Origin: Streptomyces genisteinicus | GTDB lineage: Bacteria; Actinomycetota; Actinomycetes; Streptomycetales; Streptomycetaceae | Direction: 5' to 3' | DNA: 64,000 nt | Assembly: GCF_014489615.1 (NCBI RefSeq) | Contig: NZ_CP060825.1 | Span: forward strand, 6,804,001-6,868,000 | Shown: positions 44,907-59,769 of the stretch, one piece after another | Position numbering within the stretch: the first letter of the stretch is position 1 | Layout: each line of letters starts with the position of its first letter | Translations under genes and position numbers: made by a program | Notes under the pieces: model-generated | What the model was told of the DNA's origin: nothing | The model's input: the letters and a program-made list of their open reading frames with translations, nothing else | The model's database searches: none

Positions 44907-46754
44907 GTGGCGCAGGACGCAACCGGTGCTCGGCGAGCAGGGATCCGGCGGACCCGGTGGAAGGCGCCGATCGCCGTTCTGGCCGGCGACATGTGGCGCA
45001 CGGACCGCCGGAACACCCTGGTGCTGGGTCTTCTGATCGCGCTGGGCTCGGTGCTGCCGGCGACCCTCGCGGTCACGTCCGGTCTGCTGGCCGGTGCGCT
45101 GCTGGACTCCGGCTCCCGCTCCGGCCTCGATCGCCGAACGGTCGTCGTCGCCCTGCTCCTGGGGGTGGTCTTCCTCCTGCTCCAGACGGTGGGCCCGGTC
45201 GCCCAGGCGGTCGCCGAATCGCTGGGCAGGCGCCTGGACCGGTCGGTGTCACAGCGCACGATGGCCGCGCTGGGCGGGCCGGCGGACCTGGCGCGAGTGG
45301 AACATCCCGAGACCGTGGGGCTGGCCGCCGCGGTCGACGGCCCCCTGGGCGGGGGCACCGTCCGGGACGCCGTGATCGGCACGGTCGGGATCGGCATCGC
45401 CCGGGGCGGAGCGGTATGCGGCGCCCTGGTGCTGTTCGCGTACCGGTGGTGGCTGGCGGTCCTGCTGCTCGCCGCCTACGGGTACGCGATGGTCGTCGTC
45501 TCCCGCATGTACCAGGCCGCCCTCGAATCGGCCGAAGGCGCCCCGGCGATGATGCGCCGCGCGATGTACCTCAAGGACACGCTGTGCACACCGGCCGCCG
45601 CCAAGGACGTCCGCACCTTCGGACTGGCCGACTGGCTCCTCGGCCGGTACACCGCCGAGTGGCGTTCGGCCATCGCCCGTGCCCGCCGCGACCGCACCGG
45701 AGTCGGACGGGTCAGTCTGCTCAGCGGCTGCGCCGTCCTGGCCGTCCAGGGACTGGCGTTCCTCGTCCTCGCCCGGGACATGGCGAACGGTGACCTGTCG
45801 ATCGGCCGGTTCACCGCGTTCGCCGTGGCGAGCACCGGCCTGCTGGGGCTGAGCATCGTCACCCCGGACCTGCTGAACATCGCGGTCGGCGGCACGATGC
45901 TCACGTCGCTCGCCGAGCTGGAGGAGCGCACCGGCAGGCCGGCGGAGCACACCGGGGACGCCCCGGCCCGCTTCCGTACGGCGATCGTGTTCGACGGGGT
46001 CGGGTTCCGCTATCCCGGGTCCGACACGTGGGTGCTGCGCGATCTCCACATGACGATTCCCGCGGGCACCTCCCTGGCCGTGGTCGGCGTCAACGGCGCG
46101 GGAAAGACCACCCTGGCCAAGCTGCTGTGCGGACTCCACCGGCCCACCGAGGGACGCATCCTGGTCGACGGAGTCGACATGCGCGACATCCGGCCCGACC
46201 TGTGGGCGCGTCACTGCGCGGCGCTCTTCCAGGACTGGATCAGATGGAGCCTGCCGCTGCGGGACAACGTCGTGCTCGGCGCGCCCGGCCACCCCGTGAC
46301 CCCGCAGGCGCTGGAGCGGACCGCACGCTCGGCGGGCCTGCTCGGCCTGGTCACCGAGCTGCCGGACGGCTGGTCGACCGTCCTCAGCCGCGAATTCGGC
46401 GGCGTGGACCTGTCCGGTGGCCAATGGCAGCGCGTCGGGCTCGCGCGCGCCCTGTGGGCGCTGTCGGCGGGCGCGGAGACCCTGCTTCTCGACGAACCCT
46501 CCGCGGCGCTCGACGTGCGCGGCGAGACCGAGCTGTACGACCAGCTGCTCGACGCCGCCGCGGGGAAGACGGTGGTGCTGATCTCGCACCGGTTCTCCAC
46601 GGTGCGCCATGCCGACCGGATCGTGGTGCTCGACGGCGGCGCGATCGCGGAGCAGGGCGGCCACGCGGCACTCATGGCGACGAACGGACTGTACGCGCGC
46701 ATGTTCCGCGTCCAGGCGGAGCGGTTCACGGCCGGAGCGGAGACCCAGCGATGA
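44907..46754 (+). CDS. ABC exporter half-transporter (TMD-NBD), first of a pair
   Basis: 615 aa. About five to six membrane spans (~40-315) are followed by an ATPase domain with Walker A GVNGAGKTT, signature DLSGGQWQRVGLARAL, Walker B LLLDEPSA and switch His in LISHRFS. The GTG start at 44907 has GGAAGGAG upstream. Its stop overlaps the next ABC gene as ATGA, so the two likely form a heterodimeric exporter of the ABCB type. The substrate is probably the NRPS product or its precursor; the adjacent binding protein supports peptide handling. Confidence 0.9.
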   Translation: MAQDATGARRAGIRRTRWKAPIAVLAGDMWRTDRRNTLVLGLLIALGSVLPATLAVTSGLLAGALLDSGSRSGLDRRTVVVALLLGVVFLLLQTVGPVAQAVAESLGRRLDRSVSQRTMAALGGPADLARVEHPETVGLAAAVDGPLGGGTVRDAVIGTVGIGIARGGAVCGALVLFAYRWWLAVLLLAAYGYAMVVVSRMYQAALESAEGAPAMMRRAMYLKDTLCTPAAAKDVRTFGLADWLLGRYTAEWRSAIARARRDRTGVGRVSLLSGCAVLAVQGLAFLVLARDMANGDLSIGRFTAFAVASTGLLGLSIVTPDLLNIAVGGTMLTSLAELEERTGRPAEHTGDAPARFRTAIVFDGVGFRYPGSDTWVLRDLHMTIPAGTSLAVVGVNGAGKTTLAKLLCGLHRPTEGRILVDGVDMRDIRPDLWARHCAALFQDWIRWSLPLRDNVVLGAPGHPVTPQALERTARSAGLLGLVTELPDGWSTVLSREFGGVDLSGGQWQRVGLARALWALSAGAETLLLDEPSAALDVRGETELYDQLLDAAAGKTVVLISHRFSTVRHADRIVVLDGGAIAEQGGHAALMATNGLYARMFRVQAERFTAGAETQR

Positions 46755-48553
46755 CCACCCTCCCGGCGGCGCGGCGCCGGAGCCCCCTCGGCGCCGCCAT
46801 CGGACTGTCCCTCGAAGCCGACCGGAGGGCGACGCTGATCACGTTCGTCACCTTCGGGCTGCGGCCCACCGTGCTCGTCCTCGTCTTCTACCTGGTGAAG
46901 GTGATCGTCGACGCGGCAGCCGCCCACGACACGGGAGCACTCGCCGCGGGGGTGGCCGGCATCGCGCTCGCCAGCGCCCTGGCAGTGGGCAGCGTCACCT
47001 ACTCCATCGAGCAGTCCGTCCGCATGATCGAGGGAACGGCCGCGGTCGTCGACCGGCGGCTGATGACGCTCATCGGCCGGCTCCCGGGCGTCGCCCACCT
47101 CGACGACCCCGGCGTCCGGGACCAGATCGAGGTCCTGCGCCAGGAGCGTGTCCACCTCTCCGAAGGCGGCGACGCCTTCTCGCTCGTCCTCGGTGCGACC
47201 GTCCGCGCCGCGGTCACCGGCGTGATCCTCGCCATGATCCAGCCGGTGCTCCTCCTCCTGCCGCTGCTCGCGGTACCGCCCCTGCTGGCGACCCGGCGCG
47301 CGCAGCGGCACCGCGACGAGGCGGTCGGGCGGGCAGCCGGCGCCGCCCGTCTGGCCCGCCATCTGCTCGCGGTCGGCGCTTCGCCCGCGGCCGCCAAGGA
47401 GCTCAGGCTGTTCGGGCTGGGGCCGCACCTGCGCGCCCGGCACGCGGAGGCGGCCGGCGCCGCGGACCGGGAGGTCACCCGCACCGTGTGGCGCAACCTC
47501 ATCGCCACGAGCGCGGCCTCGGCGCTGTTCGCCCTCGGCTACTGCGCGGCCCTGATGTTCGTGCTGTACCGCTTCACACGAGGACAGGTGTCACTCGGCG
47601 ACGTGATCCTCACCCTGGGACTCGTCACCTCGGTCAGCACCCAGCTCAACCAGGGCGTGCAGTTCTTCGGCTTCCTCCAGCAGGCCCTCGCCGCCTCGCG
47701 GCGCCTGCTCCGCCTGGAGGAGTACGCCGACCGCGCGGCCCACGGCGCCGGCGAAGGCGTGCCGGCCGAGCGCCTGACGGACGGCATCCGGCTCGAGGCC
47801 GTGGAGTTCCGCTACCCGGGCAGCGACAGCAGGGCCCTCGGGGACGTCGACCTGGTGCTGCCCGCGGGCAGCGTCGTCGCGGTGGTCGGAGCCAACGGCG
47901 CGGGCAAGTCCACTCTGATCAAACTCCTCGCCGGCCTCTACCGCCCCACCAGCGGACGGATCACCGTCGAAGGCACCGATCTCGCCTCCGTCGACGCAGA
48001 CCTCTGGCACCGGCGCACCAGCGCCTGCTTCCAGGACTTCAGCCGCCTGGAGTTCTCCGTCCGCCACAGCGTCGGCGCGGGCTCGCCGGCCCTCGCCGAG
48101 GACGACGCCCACGTCACCCGGGCCGTGGAGCAGGGGGGAGCGGCCGGACTCGTGGCCGGCCTGCCCGGAGGACTCGCCGCACACCTCGGCCGGTCCTACG
48201 ACGACGGCGTCGACCTGTCCGGTGGCGAATGGCAGCGCATCGCACTGGCGCGGGCCAGAATGCGTCCCGCGCCGTGCCTGCTCGTCCTCGACGAACCCAC
48301 CGCCGCCATCGACCCGCTGGCCGAGGACGCGCTTCTCACCGCCTACGTCCGGGCAGCCCGGCAGACCGTCGCCCGGTCCAACGGCATCACCCTGTTCGCC
48401 TCGCACCGCCTGTCCACCGCACGCCTCGCCGACCTGATCGTCGTCGTCGACCAGGGACGCATCGCACAACTCGGCGTCCACGAGGACCTGATGGCCCAGG
48501 ACGACGGCATCTACCGGGACCTCTACGAGAGGCAGTCCCGTGCCTACGCGTGA
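46751..48553 (+). CDS. ABC exporter half-transporter (TMD-NBD), second of a pair
   Basis: 600 aa, same layout as the preceding gene: membrane spans in ~20-310, then Walker A GANGAGKST, signature DLSGGEWQRIALARAR, Walker B LVLDEPTA and LFASHRLS. The Glu after Walker B is present in both partners, so both ATP sites may be active. Starts by ATGA overlap at 46751 and ends inside the thioesterase gene (14-nt overlap), showing tight co-translation. Confidence 0.9.
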   Translation: MTTLPAARRRSPLGAAIGLSLEADRRATLITFVTFGLRPTVLVLVFYLVKVIVDAAAAHDTGALAAGVAGIALASALAVGSVTYSIEQSVRMIEGTAAVVDRRLMTLIGRLPGVAHLDDPGVRDQIEVLRQERVHLSEGGDAFSLVLGATVRAAVTGVILAMIQPVLLLLPLLAVPPLLATRRAQRHRDEAVGRAAGAARLARHLLAVGASPAAAKELRLFGLGPHLRARHAEAAGAADREVTRTVWRNLIATSAASALFALGYCAALMFVLYRFTRGQVSLGDVILTLGLVTSVSTQLNQGVQFFGFLQQALAASRRLLRLEEYADRAAHGAGEGVPAERLTDGIRLEAVEFRYPGSDSRALGDVDLVLPAGSVVAVVGANGAGKSTLIKLLAGLYRPTSGRITVEGTDLASVDADLWHRRTSACFQDFSRLEFSVRHSVGAGSPALAEDDAHVTRAVEQGGAAGLVAGLPGGLAAHLGRSYDDGVDLSGGEWQRIALARARMRPAPCLLVLDEPTAAIDPLAEDALLTAYVRAARQTVARSNGITLFASHRLSTARLADLIVVVDQGRIAQLGVHEDLMAQDDGIYRDLYERQSRAYA

Positions 48554-49337
48554 CGGCACCCGCCCCGGGCCGGCCACCGGGGCGGGCCTCTGGTTCCCCG
48601 CCCCCGCCGCCCCGGGCGACTGCGCCGTCCGCCTGCTGTGCCTGCCCTACGCGGGCGGCTCTCCCGTCATGTACCGCACCTGGGACGAGGCCCTCGCGGA
48701 CACCGCGGACGTGCTGCCGGTCTGCCTGCCGGGGAGGGCCCACCGGTGGGGCGAGCCGCTCCGGCACGATCTGCACCGGATCGCCGACGACGTGGCCGAA
48801 GCCGCCGCGCCGCTGCAGAGGGACCTGCCGCTGGCGCTGTTCGGGTACAGCCTGGGCGCGCTCCTGGCCTTCGAGGTGGCACGGCGCCTGACCCGGCGGG
48901 GCCGCCCGCCGCTCCTGCTCGTCGTCGCCGCCTGCGCACCGCCCCGCTCGCGCGAGGCCCTGTCACCCAAGCACACCCTGCCCGACGAGGAGTTCATCGC
49001 CGTGTTGCGACAGATGGGGGCGACCCCTCAAGCCATCCTCGACGACGAGGAGATGCTGTCCCTGCTGCTGCCGATGCTGCGGTCCGACTTCGCACTCGCC
49101 GACCGCTACCGCCGCACACCGGGCCCCGCGCTGTCCGTGCCGGTCGTCGCCCTGGCGGGTCGCGACGACCCCGAGGCGGGACCCGAGGTGATGTCCGGCT
49201 GGGCCCGCGAGACGCACCAGCCCCTGCGCCGTCTCGACCTGGACGGCGGCCACCTGTTCATCGAGGAGCGCCGGCCCGAGGTCGTGGCGCTGGTGCGGTC
49301 CGCGCTGCGCAGCGCAGTGGCGCACCAGGAGCGCTGA
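48540..49337 (+). CDS. Type II thioesterase
   Basis: Alpha/beta hydrolase that clears wrongly loaded carrier domains, 265 aa. Seen: LLCLPYAGGSPVMYRTW (the oxyanion region), nucleophile elbow FGYSLGALLAFE, the Asp in LAGRDDPEAGPE and the His in LDGGHLFIEE. GTG 48540 lies inside the end of the ABC gene, so translation is coupled. Typical member of NRPS clusters. Confidence 0.93.
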   Translation: MPTRDGTRPGPATGAGLWFPAPAAPGDCAVRLLCLPYAGGSPVMYRTWDEALADTADVLPVCLPGRAHRWGEPLRHDLHRIADDVAEAAAPLQRDLPLALFGYSLGALLAFEVARRLTRRGRPPLLLVVAACAPPRSREALSPKHTLPDEEFIAVLRQMGATPQAILDDEEMLSLLLPMLRSDFALADRYRRTPGPALSVPVVALAGRDDPEAGPEVMSGWARETHQPLRRLDLDGGHLFIEERRPEVVALVRSALRSAVAHQER

Positions 49338-49368
49338 GCCCATGGGCACCGTGGAGGGAGGCACGCCG

Positions 49369-51021
49369 ATGGACGACGGCTCCGTACCGCAGGGGCGACA
49401 CGACCCCCGCACCGTGGCCGGGATCGCCCGCCGCAACTGGCAGGAGCTCCTGCACGTCCCCGAGGTCGACGACGACGCGCACTTCTTCGCGCTCGGCGGC
49501 CATTCGATGCTCGCCACGCGACTGATGTCCCGTATGCGCAAGGCACTCGACGCCGAGCTCCCCGCCGGCCTCATCTTCGAGCACCCGGTCTTCGCGGACT
49601 TCGCCGCCCGCACCGCCACCGTGCTGGGCGACGGGTCGGTCACCGCCGGGGAACGGCCCCGCCCCTCGGGACGGGTGTCGGGCCCGGTGTCGCCCCAGCA
49701 GGAGCGGCTGCTGCGTATCGAGGACGTCCTCGGCCCGTCACCGGTCCACAACATCGTCGTGCCCGTGGCGCTGGATTCGCCCGTCGACGGCTCCGTCCTG
49801 CGGCTCGCGCTCCATGCGCTGCTGACCCGGCACGGCGCGCTGCGCCTGGCCTTCCCGGCACCGGACGGGGGCGGGGATCACCAGCAGGTGATCGTTCCGC
49901 CGTGGACACCCGACGATGTCGACCTGGTGGAGCGGGACGCGCCGTCGGGAACCGACGGCCGGGCCGAGGACGCCGCCGTCCTCAAGGAGGTGCGCCGCAC
50001 CCACCTGCGACCCTTCGACCTCACGCGGGGCAACCTGCTGCGCGCCCAGCTGTTCCGCCGCCGTCACGCGGCCGACCTGCTCGTGCTGCACCTCCACCAT
50101 CTGGCCGTCGACGGCGTGTCGCAGACGGTCCTGCTCGACGATCTCGCCGAGGCGTACACACAGACGGTCTCCCAGGGCTCTCCCCGTCCGGCCGACGGCG
50201 ACGCCCTCACCCACGTCGACTACGCACTGCGCCGAGCGGACGCGCACGACGCCGTACCGGCCGGCTCCCGCCGTCACTGGACGCGCGTGGCCCGCGACCT
50301 CGCGGCCGACCTCGCCGCCGCCGAGGAGCCGGCGCCGAGCGCCGTGCGGTACGTGCGCCGCACCGCCGAGGTGGACGGCTCCGTACTGCTCGGGCTGCGC
50401 GCTCTGGCCGAGGCCGAGGGCACCACCGACTTCGTCACGGCGACCGCGGCCGTCGCCGCCGCTCTCGCCGCGGCCTCGGGCCGCAGGCACATCGGCATCG
50501 GCACCCTGCTCGACAACCGCGCGCACGCCTCGCACGAGCGCACCGTCGGCCCCTTCGCGAACAGCACCCTGCTCGCCGTCCCGGTGCCCGGCGGCGCGAC
50601 ACCGCGCGACACCGTCCGGGCCACCCGGACCGAGGTCACCGAGGCCCGGCGGTGCGCCGACAGCCCGCTGGACGAACTCCTCGGTCCGCCCTGCGCCGTG
50701 CTGGGGCTGCGCCCCGACGACCTGGTGGACGCGGTGGTCGCCTTCGACCGGCCCTACCGGGCCCCCGCCGGCTCTGCCCTCCGGCTGTCACCGCTGTACG
50801 ACCACGGGGGTCTCCTGGTGCCCTCCGCGCTCGGCCCGCGCCTGAGCATCACCCTGTTCGCCCACGACAGCGGCACTTTGAGCGTCGTCGTCGAACACGC
50901 GGAGCACCCCGACCCCCGACGGCCGGACACCGTGCTGAACGCCGTGGTGGACACCCTGCGGCTGTTCGCCGGGGCCCCCGACCCGGCCGCCGCCACGGGG
51001 ACCGCGGGGGTGCCGCGGTGA
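49369..51021 (+). CDS. Second NRPS protein with T-C layout
   Basis: 550 aa. Carrier domain ~15-90 with Ser46 in FFALGGHSMLATRL; condensation domain ~105-550 with HHLAVDG (His243, His244, Asp248) and FANSTLLAVPVPGG in place of the FFVNTL-type motif. ATG 49369 is preceded by GGAGGGAGG; ATG 49342 in the same frame would add nine residues and is the alternative. Like the first T-C protein it has no A domain. Its stop overlaps the acylase gene by 4 nt (GTGA). Confidence 0.88.
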   Translation: MDDGSVPQGRHDPRTVAGIARRNWQELLHVPEVDDDAHFFALGGHSMLATRLMSRMRKALDAELPAGLIFEHPVFADFAARTATVLGDGSVTAGERPRPSGRVSGPVSPQQERLLRIEDVLGPSPVHNIVVPVALDSPVDGSVLRLALHALLTRHGALRLAFPAPDGGGDHQQVIVPPWTPDDVDLVERDAPSGTDGRAEDAAVLKEVRRTHLRPFDLTRGNLLRAQLFRRRHAADLLVLHLHHLAVDGVSQTVLLDDLAEAYTQTVSQGSPRPADGDALTHVDYALRRADAHDAVPAGSRRHWTRVARDLAADLAAAEEPAPSAVRYVRRTAEVDGSVLLGLRALAEAEGTTDFVTATAAVAAALAAASGRRHIGIGTLLDNRAHASHERTVGPFANSTLLAVPVPGGATPRDTVRATRTEVTEARRCADSPLDELLGPPCAVLGLRPDDLVDAVVAFDRPYRAPAGSALRLSPLYDHGGLLVPSALGPRLSITLFAHDSGTLSVVVEHAEHPDPRRPDTVLNAVVDTLRLFAGAPDPAAATGTAGVPR

Positions 51022-53228
51022 ACGGCACCGCGCCCGCCCGGCTGCGGACCGCCGACGGCATCGTCGAGATCGCCCTCGACGGGCCCGGCCGGCCGGTCGT
51101 GCACGCACCCACCTGGACGGCCGCCGCGTACGGCCTCGGCTGGGCGGTCGCCCGGCACCGCCGCGGGCAGATGGACCTCATGCGGCGCCGCAGCCACGGA
51201 CGGCTCGCCGAGACATCGGGTCCGCCGGCCGCCCGTTCCGATCTGCGGCAGCGCACCCTCGGACTGGCGCAGGTCGCGCGCGCGTGCTGGGAGCTGCTGC
51301 CCGTGTCGCAGCGGCGCACGCTGGAGGCGTACGCGGACGGCGTCAACGCCGCCGCGCCGGACGGACCCGGCGGGGCATGGACCCCGGTGGACTGCATCGC
51401 GGTCACCCAGGGGCTGTTCCAGGCACTCTCGTCCGACGGACAGGACGTCCGCATGGTCGAGGTGATGCGCCGGACCCTGCCGGCCGCGGTCACCGGCTTC
51501 CTGCTCGATCCGCAGGACGAATTCGCCGTGGGCATCGACGGCACCGTGCCGGAGACGGCGAGATCCCCCCTGCCACTGGCCGAGCTGCGGGCCCTGATGG
51601 CCGAACCCCCCGGCCCCCCGGGGCCGCTCGTGGTGTCGGAGGGGCGCCCGGTCGGCAGCAACGCCTGGGCCGTCACCGACGGAGACACCGCCGTCCTCGC
51701 CAACGACATGCACCTGGAACTGACCAGCCCGTCGCTGATGTACGCCGCACGGCTCGTCGTGGGGGACACCGGTGTCACCGGCGTGACCGTACCCGGCCTG
51801 CCCGTGATCGTCGCCGGCACCAACGGCCGGATCGCGTGGGGATTCACCCGCCTGCCGGCCGACACCTGCGAGGTGCGGGAGCTGACCCCGGGAAGCACCC
51901 CGGGGACGTACCGGCACGACGGCCGTGACGAGCCGTTCACCGTGAGGACGGAACGCGTCGCCGTCCTGGGCGGCGACGACATCGGCATCGAGGTGCTCGA
52001 CACCCCGTGGGGACCGGTCGTCGACGAACTGCGCGGGCGCCCGCTGGTGCTGAGCTCGAACCTCACCGACCCCACGGCACTCGACTTCTCCCTCGCCGGA
52101 CTGTACGAGTGCGCCGACGTGACCGAAGCGGCCGACCTGCTCAACGACTGCGGCATGCCTCCCCTCAACGCCCTGCTCGCGGACACGGCGGCCGATGTCG
52201 CCTGGACCGTGACGGGACGCCACCCGCGGCGCGCGGGCGGGCCGCGCGGCTTCTGCGACGCGGAACGGGACGTGTGGCCGACACCGCGCCTCGCCCCCCA
52301 CGAGCTGCCGCGGCTGGTGTCACCACCGAGCGGACATGTGATCAGCTGCAACAACGGGGACGCCGCCGGCCGGACCGAGCGCCTCGGGTGGAACTTCTTC
52401 CCCGGCACCCGCGCCCGCCGCGCCGCCGCGTCGCTCGCCGCGGACGGCCCGCACGACGAGGCCCGCTCCGGCGCGCTGCAACTCGACCTGGACGCGGAGC
52501 TCTACGCGTACTACCGGGACCTGGCCCTGCGGTACACGCCCGAGCGTGCTCCCGAGCCGCTGCGCTCACTGCGCGACGAGGTCCTGGCCTGGCGGGGCAC
52601 GTCGCACCACGACGAGTACGGCCTCGCCCTGCTCGTGGTGTTCCGGGAACTGCTGCGCGAGGAACTGTTCGCCGCCGTCACCCGCCCCTGCCGGAGGTAC
52701 GACGCGGCCTTCACCTACTGCTACAACGGCCACGAGGGACCTCTGCGGCGTCTCGTCGACGCCCTGGCCGCGGACATGGTGCCGAAGCCCTGGCCCGGGC
52801 CGGCCCCCTTCGTCGTGGCCATGCTCGGCGGCGCCAGGGCACTGCTCACCAAGCGCACCGGCAGCGCCGGACCCACGCGGTGGGGGAGCGTGAACGTCCT
52901 CGCCCCGACGCCCCTCGGCGACGACCCGGCCGGCCGCACCGGCGTGAGCGGAGCCGGACTCTCCGGCTGCCCGGAGAGCCTGCGCGTCACCCAGCCCGAC
53001 TTCGGCGCCGCCATGCGCCTGGTCGTCGCGCCCGCCCGCCCCGGCGAAGGACTGCTGACGGTACCGGGCAGCCCCGCCGGCACCGGCACCGCCGATCGGG
53101 ACCACGTCGCACGCTGGGTGGCGGGGCGCACGCACCCGCTGCCCGGACACGATCCCGTGCCGCACGGCGACCCCGGGGACGCACGGCGGTCCGCGCCGCT
53201 CCACACGCCGACGGGGAGGACCCTGTGA
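51018..53228 (+). CDS. Penicillin-acylase-family Ntn hydrolase without signal peptide
   Basis: 736 aa. The family is made as one chain that cuts itself before a Ser (or Cys), which becomes the catalytic N-terminus; here Gly213-Ser214 in PVGSNAWAV is the expected site, giving alpha and beta chains of normal size. Also seen: VLANDMHLELTSPSLMYAARL and WGFTRLPADT, standard beta-chain motifs. Known family members are mostly exported, but this N-terminus (MNGTAPARLRTADG) has no signal. Acting in the cytoplasm inside an NRPS operon, it may remove an N-acyl group, or form an amide or ring. GTG start overlaps the T-C gene; its stop overlaps the A-domain gene. Confidence 0.86.
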   Translation: MNGTAPARLRTADGIVEIALDGPGRPVVHAPTWTAAAYGLGWAVARHRRGQMDLMRRRSHGRLAETSGPPAARSDLRQRTLGLAQVARACWELLPVSQRRTLEAYADGVNAAAPDGPGGAWTPVDCIAVTQGLFQALSSDGQDVRMVEVMRRTLPAAVTGFLLDPQDEFAVGIDGTVPETARSPLPLAELRALMAEPPGPPGPLVVSEGRPVGSNAWAVTDGDTAVLANDMHLELTSPSLMYAARLVVGDTGVTGVTVPGLPVIVAGTNGRIAWGFTRLPADTCEVRELTPGSTPGTYRHDGRDEPFTVRTERVAVLGGDDIGIEVLDTPWGPVVDELRGRPLVLSSNLTDPTALDFSLAGLYECADVTEAADLLNDCGMPPLNALLADTAADVAWTVTGRHPRRAGGPRGFCDAERDVWPTPRLAPHELPRLVSPPSGHVISCNNGDAAGRTERLGWNFFPGTRARRAAASLAADGPHDEARSGALQLDLDAELYAYYRDLALRYTPERAPEPLRSLRDEVLAWRGTSHHDEYGLALLVVFRELLREELFAAVTRPCRRYDAAFTYCYNGHEGPLRRLVDALAADMVPKPWPGPAPFVVAMLGGARALLTKRTGSAGPTRWGSVNVLAPTPLGDDPAGRTGVSGAGLSGCPESLRVTQPDFGAAMRLVVAPARPGEGLLTVPGSPAGTGTADRDHVARWVAGRTHPLPGHDPVPHGDPGDARRSAPLHTPTGRTL

Positions 53229-54829
53229 AGACCGCACCGCTCGGACCGTCACCGCGCACCCTCGGCGACGTCCTGCGCCACTCCGCCCGGCGCTTCGCCG
53301 AACGCCCGGCGCTCCGCGCGGGGCCCCTGCTCCTGACCTACGCCGGGCTCGACCGCTGCACCGACGCGCTGGCCGCCAGGATCCGCGCGGCTGGAGTCCG
53401 GCCCGGCGAACGCGTCGGCCTCTGCGTGGCCCGCGGCCCCCTGGCCCTGGTCGCCTCCGCGGCCCTGATGCGCGCCGGCTGCTCCTACGTCCCCCTCGAT
53501 GCGGCGCATCCCTCCCAGCGGCTGCGCCACATCGTCGGCAACGCCGGGCTGAAGGCGGTCGTCCGCGACGAATCCGGCCGCGCCGCACCCGAGATCGCGG
53601 AACTGACCGCGCTGCACGTCGACGGGGACGACCTGACCCCCGGACCCGTCACCGGACCCCTCGCCGGCTCCGGCACCGGCGACGACGCCGGGCCCGACCC
53701 GCACTCCGCGGCGTACGTGATGTACACCTCCGGCTCCACCGGCGTGCCCAAAGGGGTGGAGGTGACCCACGCCAACGTCCTCGCCATGCTCGCCGACGCC
53801 CTGCCGCTGTTCGGCTTCACCGACCACGAGGTGTGGCCCCTGCAACACGCCCACGGGTTCGACGTCAGCGTGTGGGAGATGTGGGCGGCGGTGGCGGTCG
53901 GCGCCACGCTGGTCGCGGTTCCGCCCGACGCCCAGCAGAACCCCGAGTCCCTGGCCGAGCTGCTGCTACGCCACAGCGCCACACGGCTCCACATCGTCCC
54001 CAGCGTCTTCCAGCACCTCACCGAGGTGCTGGAGGAGGAGGCGGCGCGGCTGCCGCTGCGCAACGTCACCTTCTGCGGCGAAGCCCTCAACTACCGTGCC
54101 ATCCGCACCTGGAGCCGGTCGCAGCCCGGACCGCAGCCCGCGTGGTGCAACGTCTACGGCATCACCGAGACCACGGTCTACAACACGTTCAAGCGGCTGA
54201 CGGCCGAGGAGGTGGTACGCGCCGACCCGGCGACCCCCATCGGCACGGCGTACGACCACAGCCCGGCAGTCGTCCTCGACGCGGATCTGCGGCCGCTCCC
54301 TCCGGGACGCACCGGGGAGATCCTCATCGGCGGCCGCCAGGTGGCACGCGGGTACGTCGGGATGCCCGGACTGACCGCGGAGCGCTTCGTCACGCTGCCC
54401 GGCAGACCGGGCCGCTGGTACCGCACCGGAGACCTCGGCCACACGGACGGCGCGGGGCAGCTGCACTACGTCGGGCGCCGGGACGACCAGGTCAAGATCC
54501 GCGGCTTCCGCATCGAGCTCGGCGAGATCGACCACGCCCTGCGGGCCGTGCCCTGGATCGGCGACGCGGCCGCCGTGGTCCAGCACACGGCGCGCGGGGA
54601 ACCGGTCCTGGCCGCCTGCGTCGTCCCCGGGCACACCGCGGAAGGCGAGGCCGGGGCCGGCGGCCGGCCCGCCGGCGGGCTCCTGGACAGGCTCCGCAAG
54701 GAGCTGGCCGCCGCCCTGCCGGAGCACATGCTCCCCGGCCGCGTCGTCTGCCTGGACCGGCTGCCGCTGAACGCCAACGGCAAGACGGACCGGCGCGCCC
54801 TGGCGGAAGACCTTTCGCGAAGGAGCTGA
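53225..54829 (+). CDS. Stand-alone NRPS adenylation domain
   Basis: 534 aa amino-acid-activating enzyme with no carrier domain. Core motifs: YTSGSTGVPKGV (A3), FDVSVWEMW (A4), NVYGITETTV (A5), YRTGDLG (A7), VKIRGFRIELGEI (A8) and NANGKTDR with the A10 Lys. Specificity residues by alignment to GrsA in my head: D, V, W, H, T, C, V, V, Y (K). The DVWH start is like serine-type domains, but the rest is not, so the substrate is open. It probably loads the orphan T domains (two T-C proteins and the first T of the next gene). GTG 53225 overlaps the acylase stop. Confidence 0.9.
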   Translation: MKTAPLGPSPRTLGDVLRHSARRFAERPALRAGPLLLTYAGLDRCTDALAARIRAAGVRPGERVGLCVARGPLALVASAALMRAGCSYVPLDAAHPSQRLRHIVGNAGLKAVVRDESGRAAPEIAELTALHVDGDDLTPGPVTGPLAGSGTGDDAGPDPHSAAYVMYTSGSTGVPKGVEVTHANVLAMLADALPLFGFTDHEVWPLQHAHGFDVSVWEMWAAVAVGATLVAVPPDAQQNPESLAELLLRHSATRLHIVPSVFQHLTEVLEEEAARLPLRNVTFCGEALNYRAIRTWSRSQPGPQPAWCNVYGITETTVYNTFKRLTAEEVVRADPATPIGTAYDHSPAVVLDADLRPLPPGRTGEILIGGRQVARGYVGMPGLTAERFVTLPGRPGRWYRTGDLGHTDGAGQLHYVGRRDDQVKIRGFRIELGEIDHALRAVPWIGDAAAVVQHTARGEPVLAACVVPGHTAEGEAGAGGRPAGGLLDRLRKELAAALPEHMLPGRVVCLDRLPLNANGKTDRRALAEDLSRRS

Positions 54830-54831
54830 CG

Positions 54832-59765
<4,934 letters not shown>

Positions 59766-59769
<4 letters not shown>

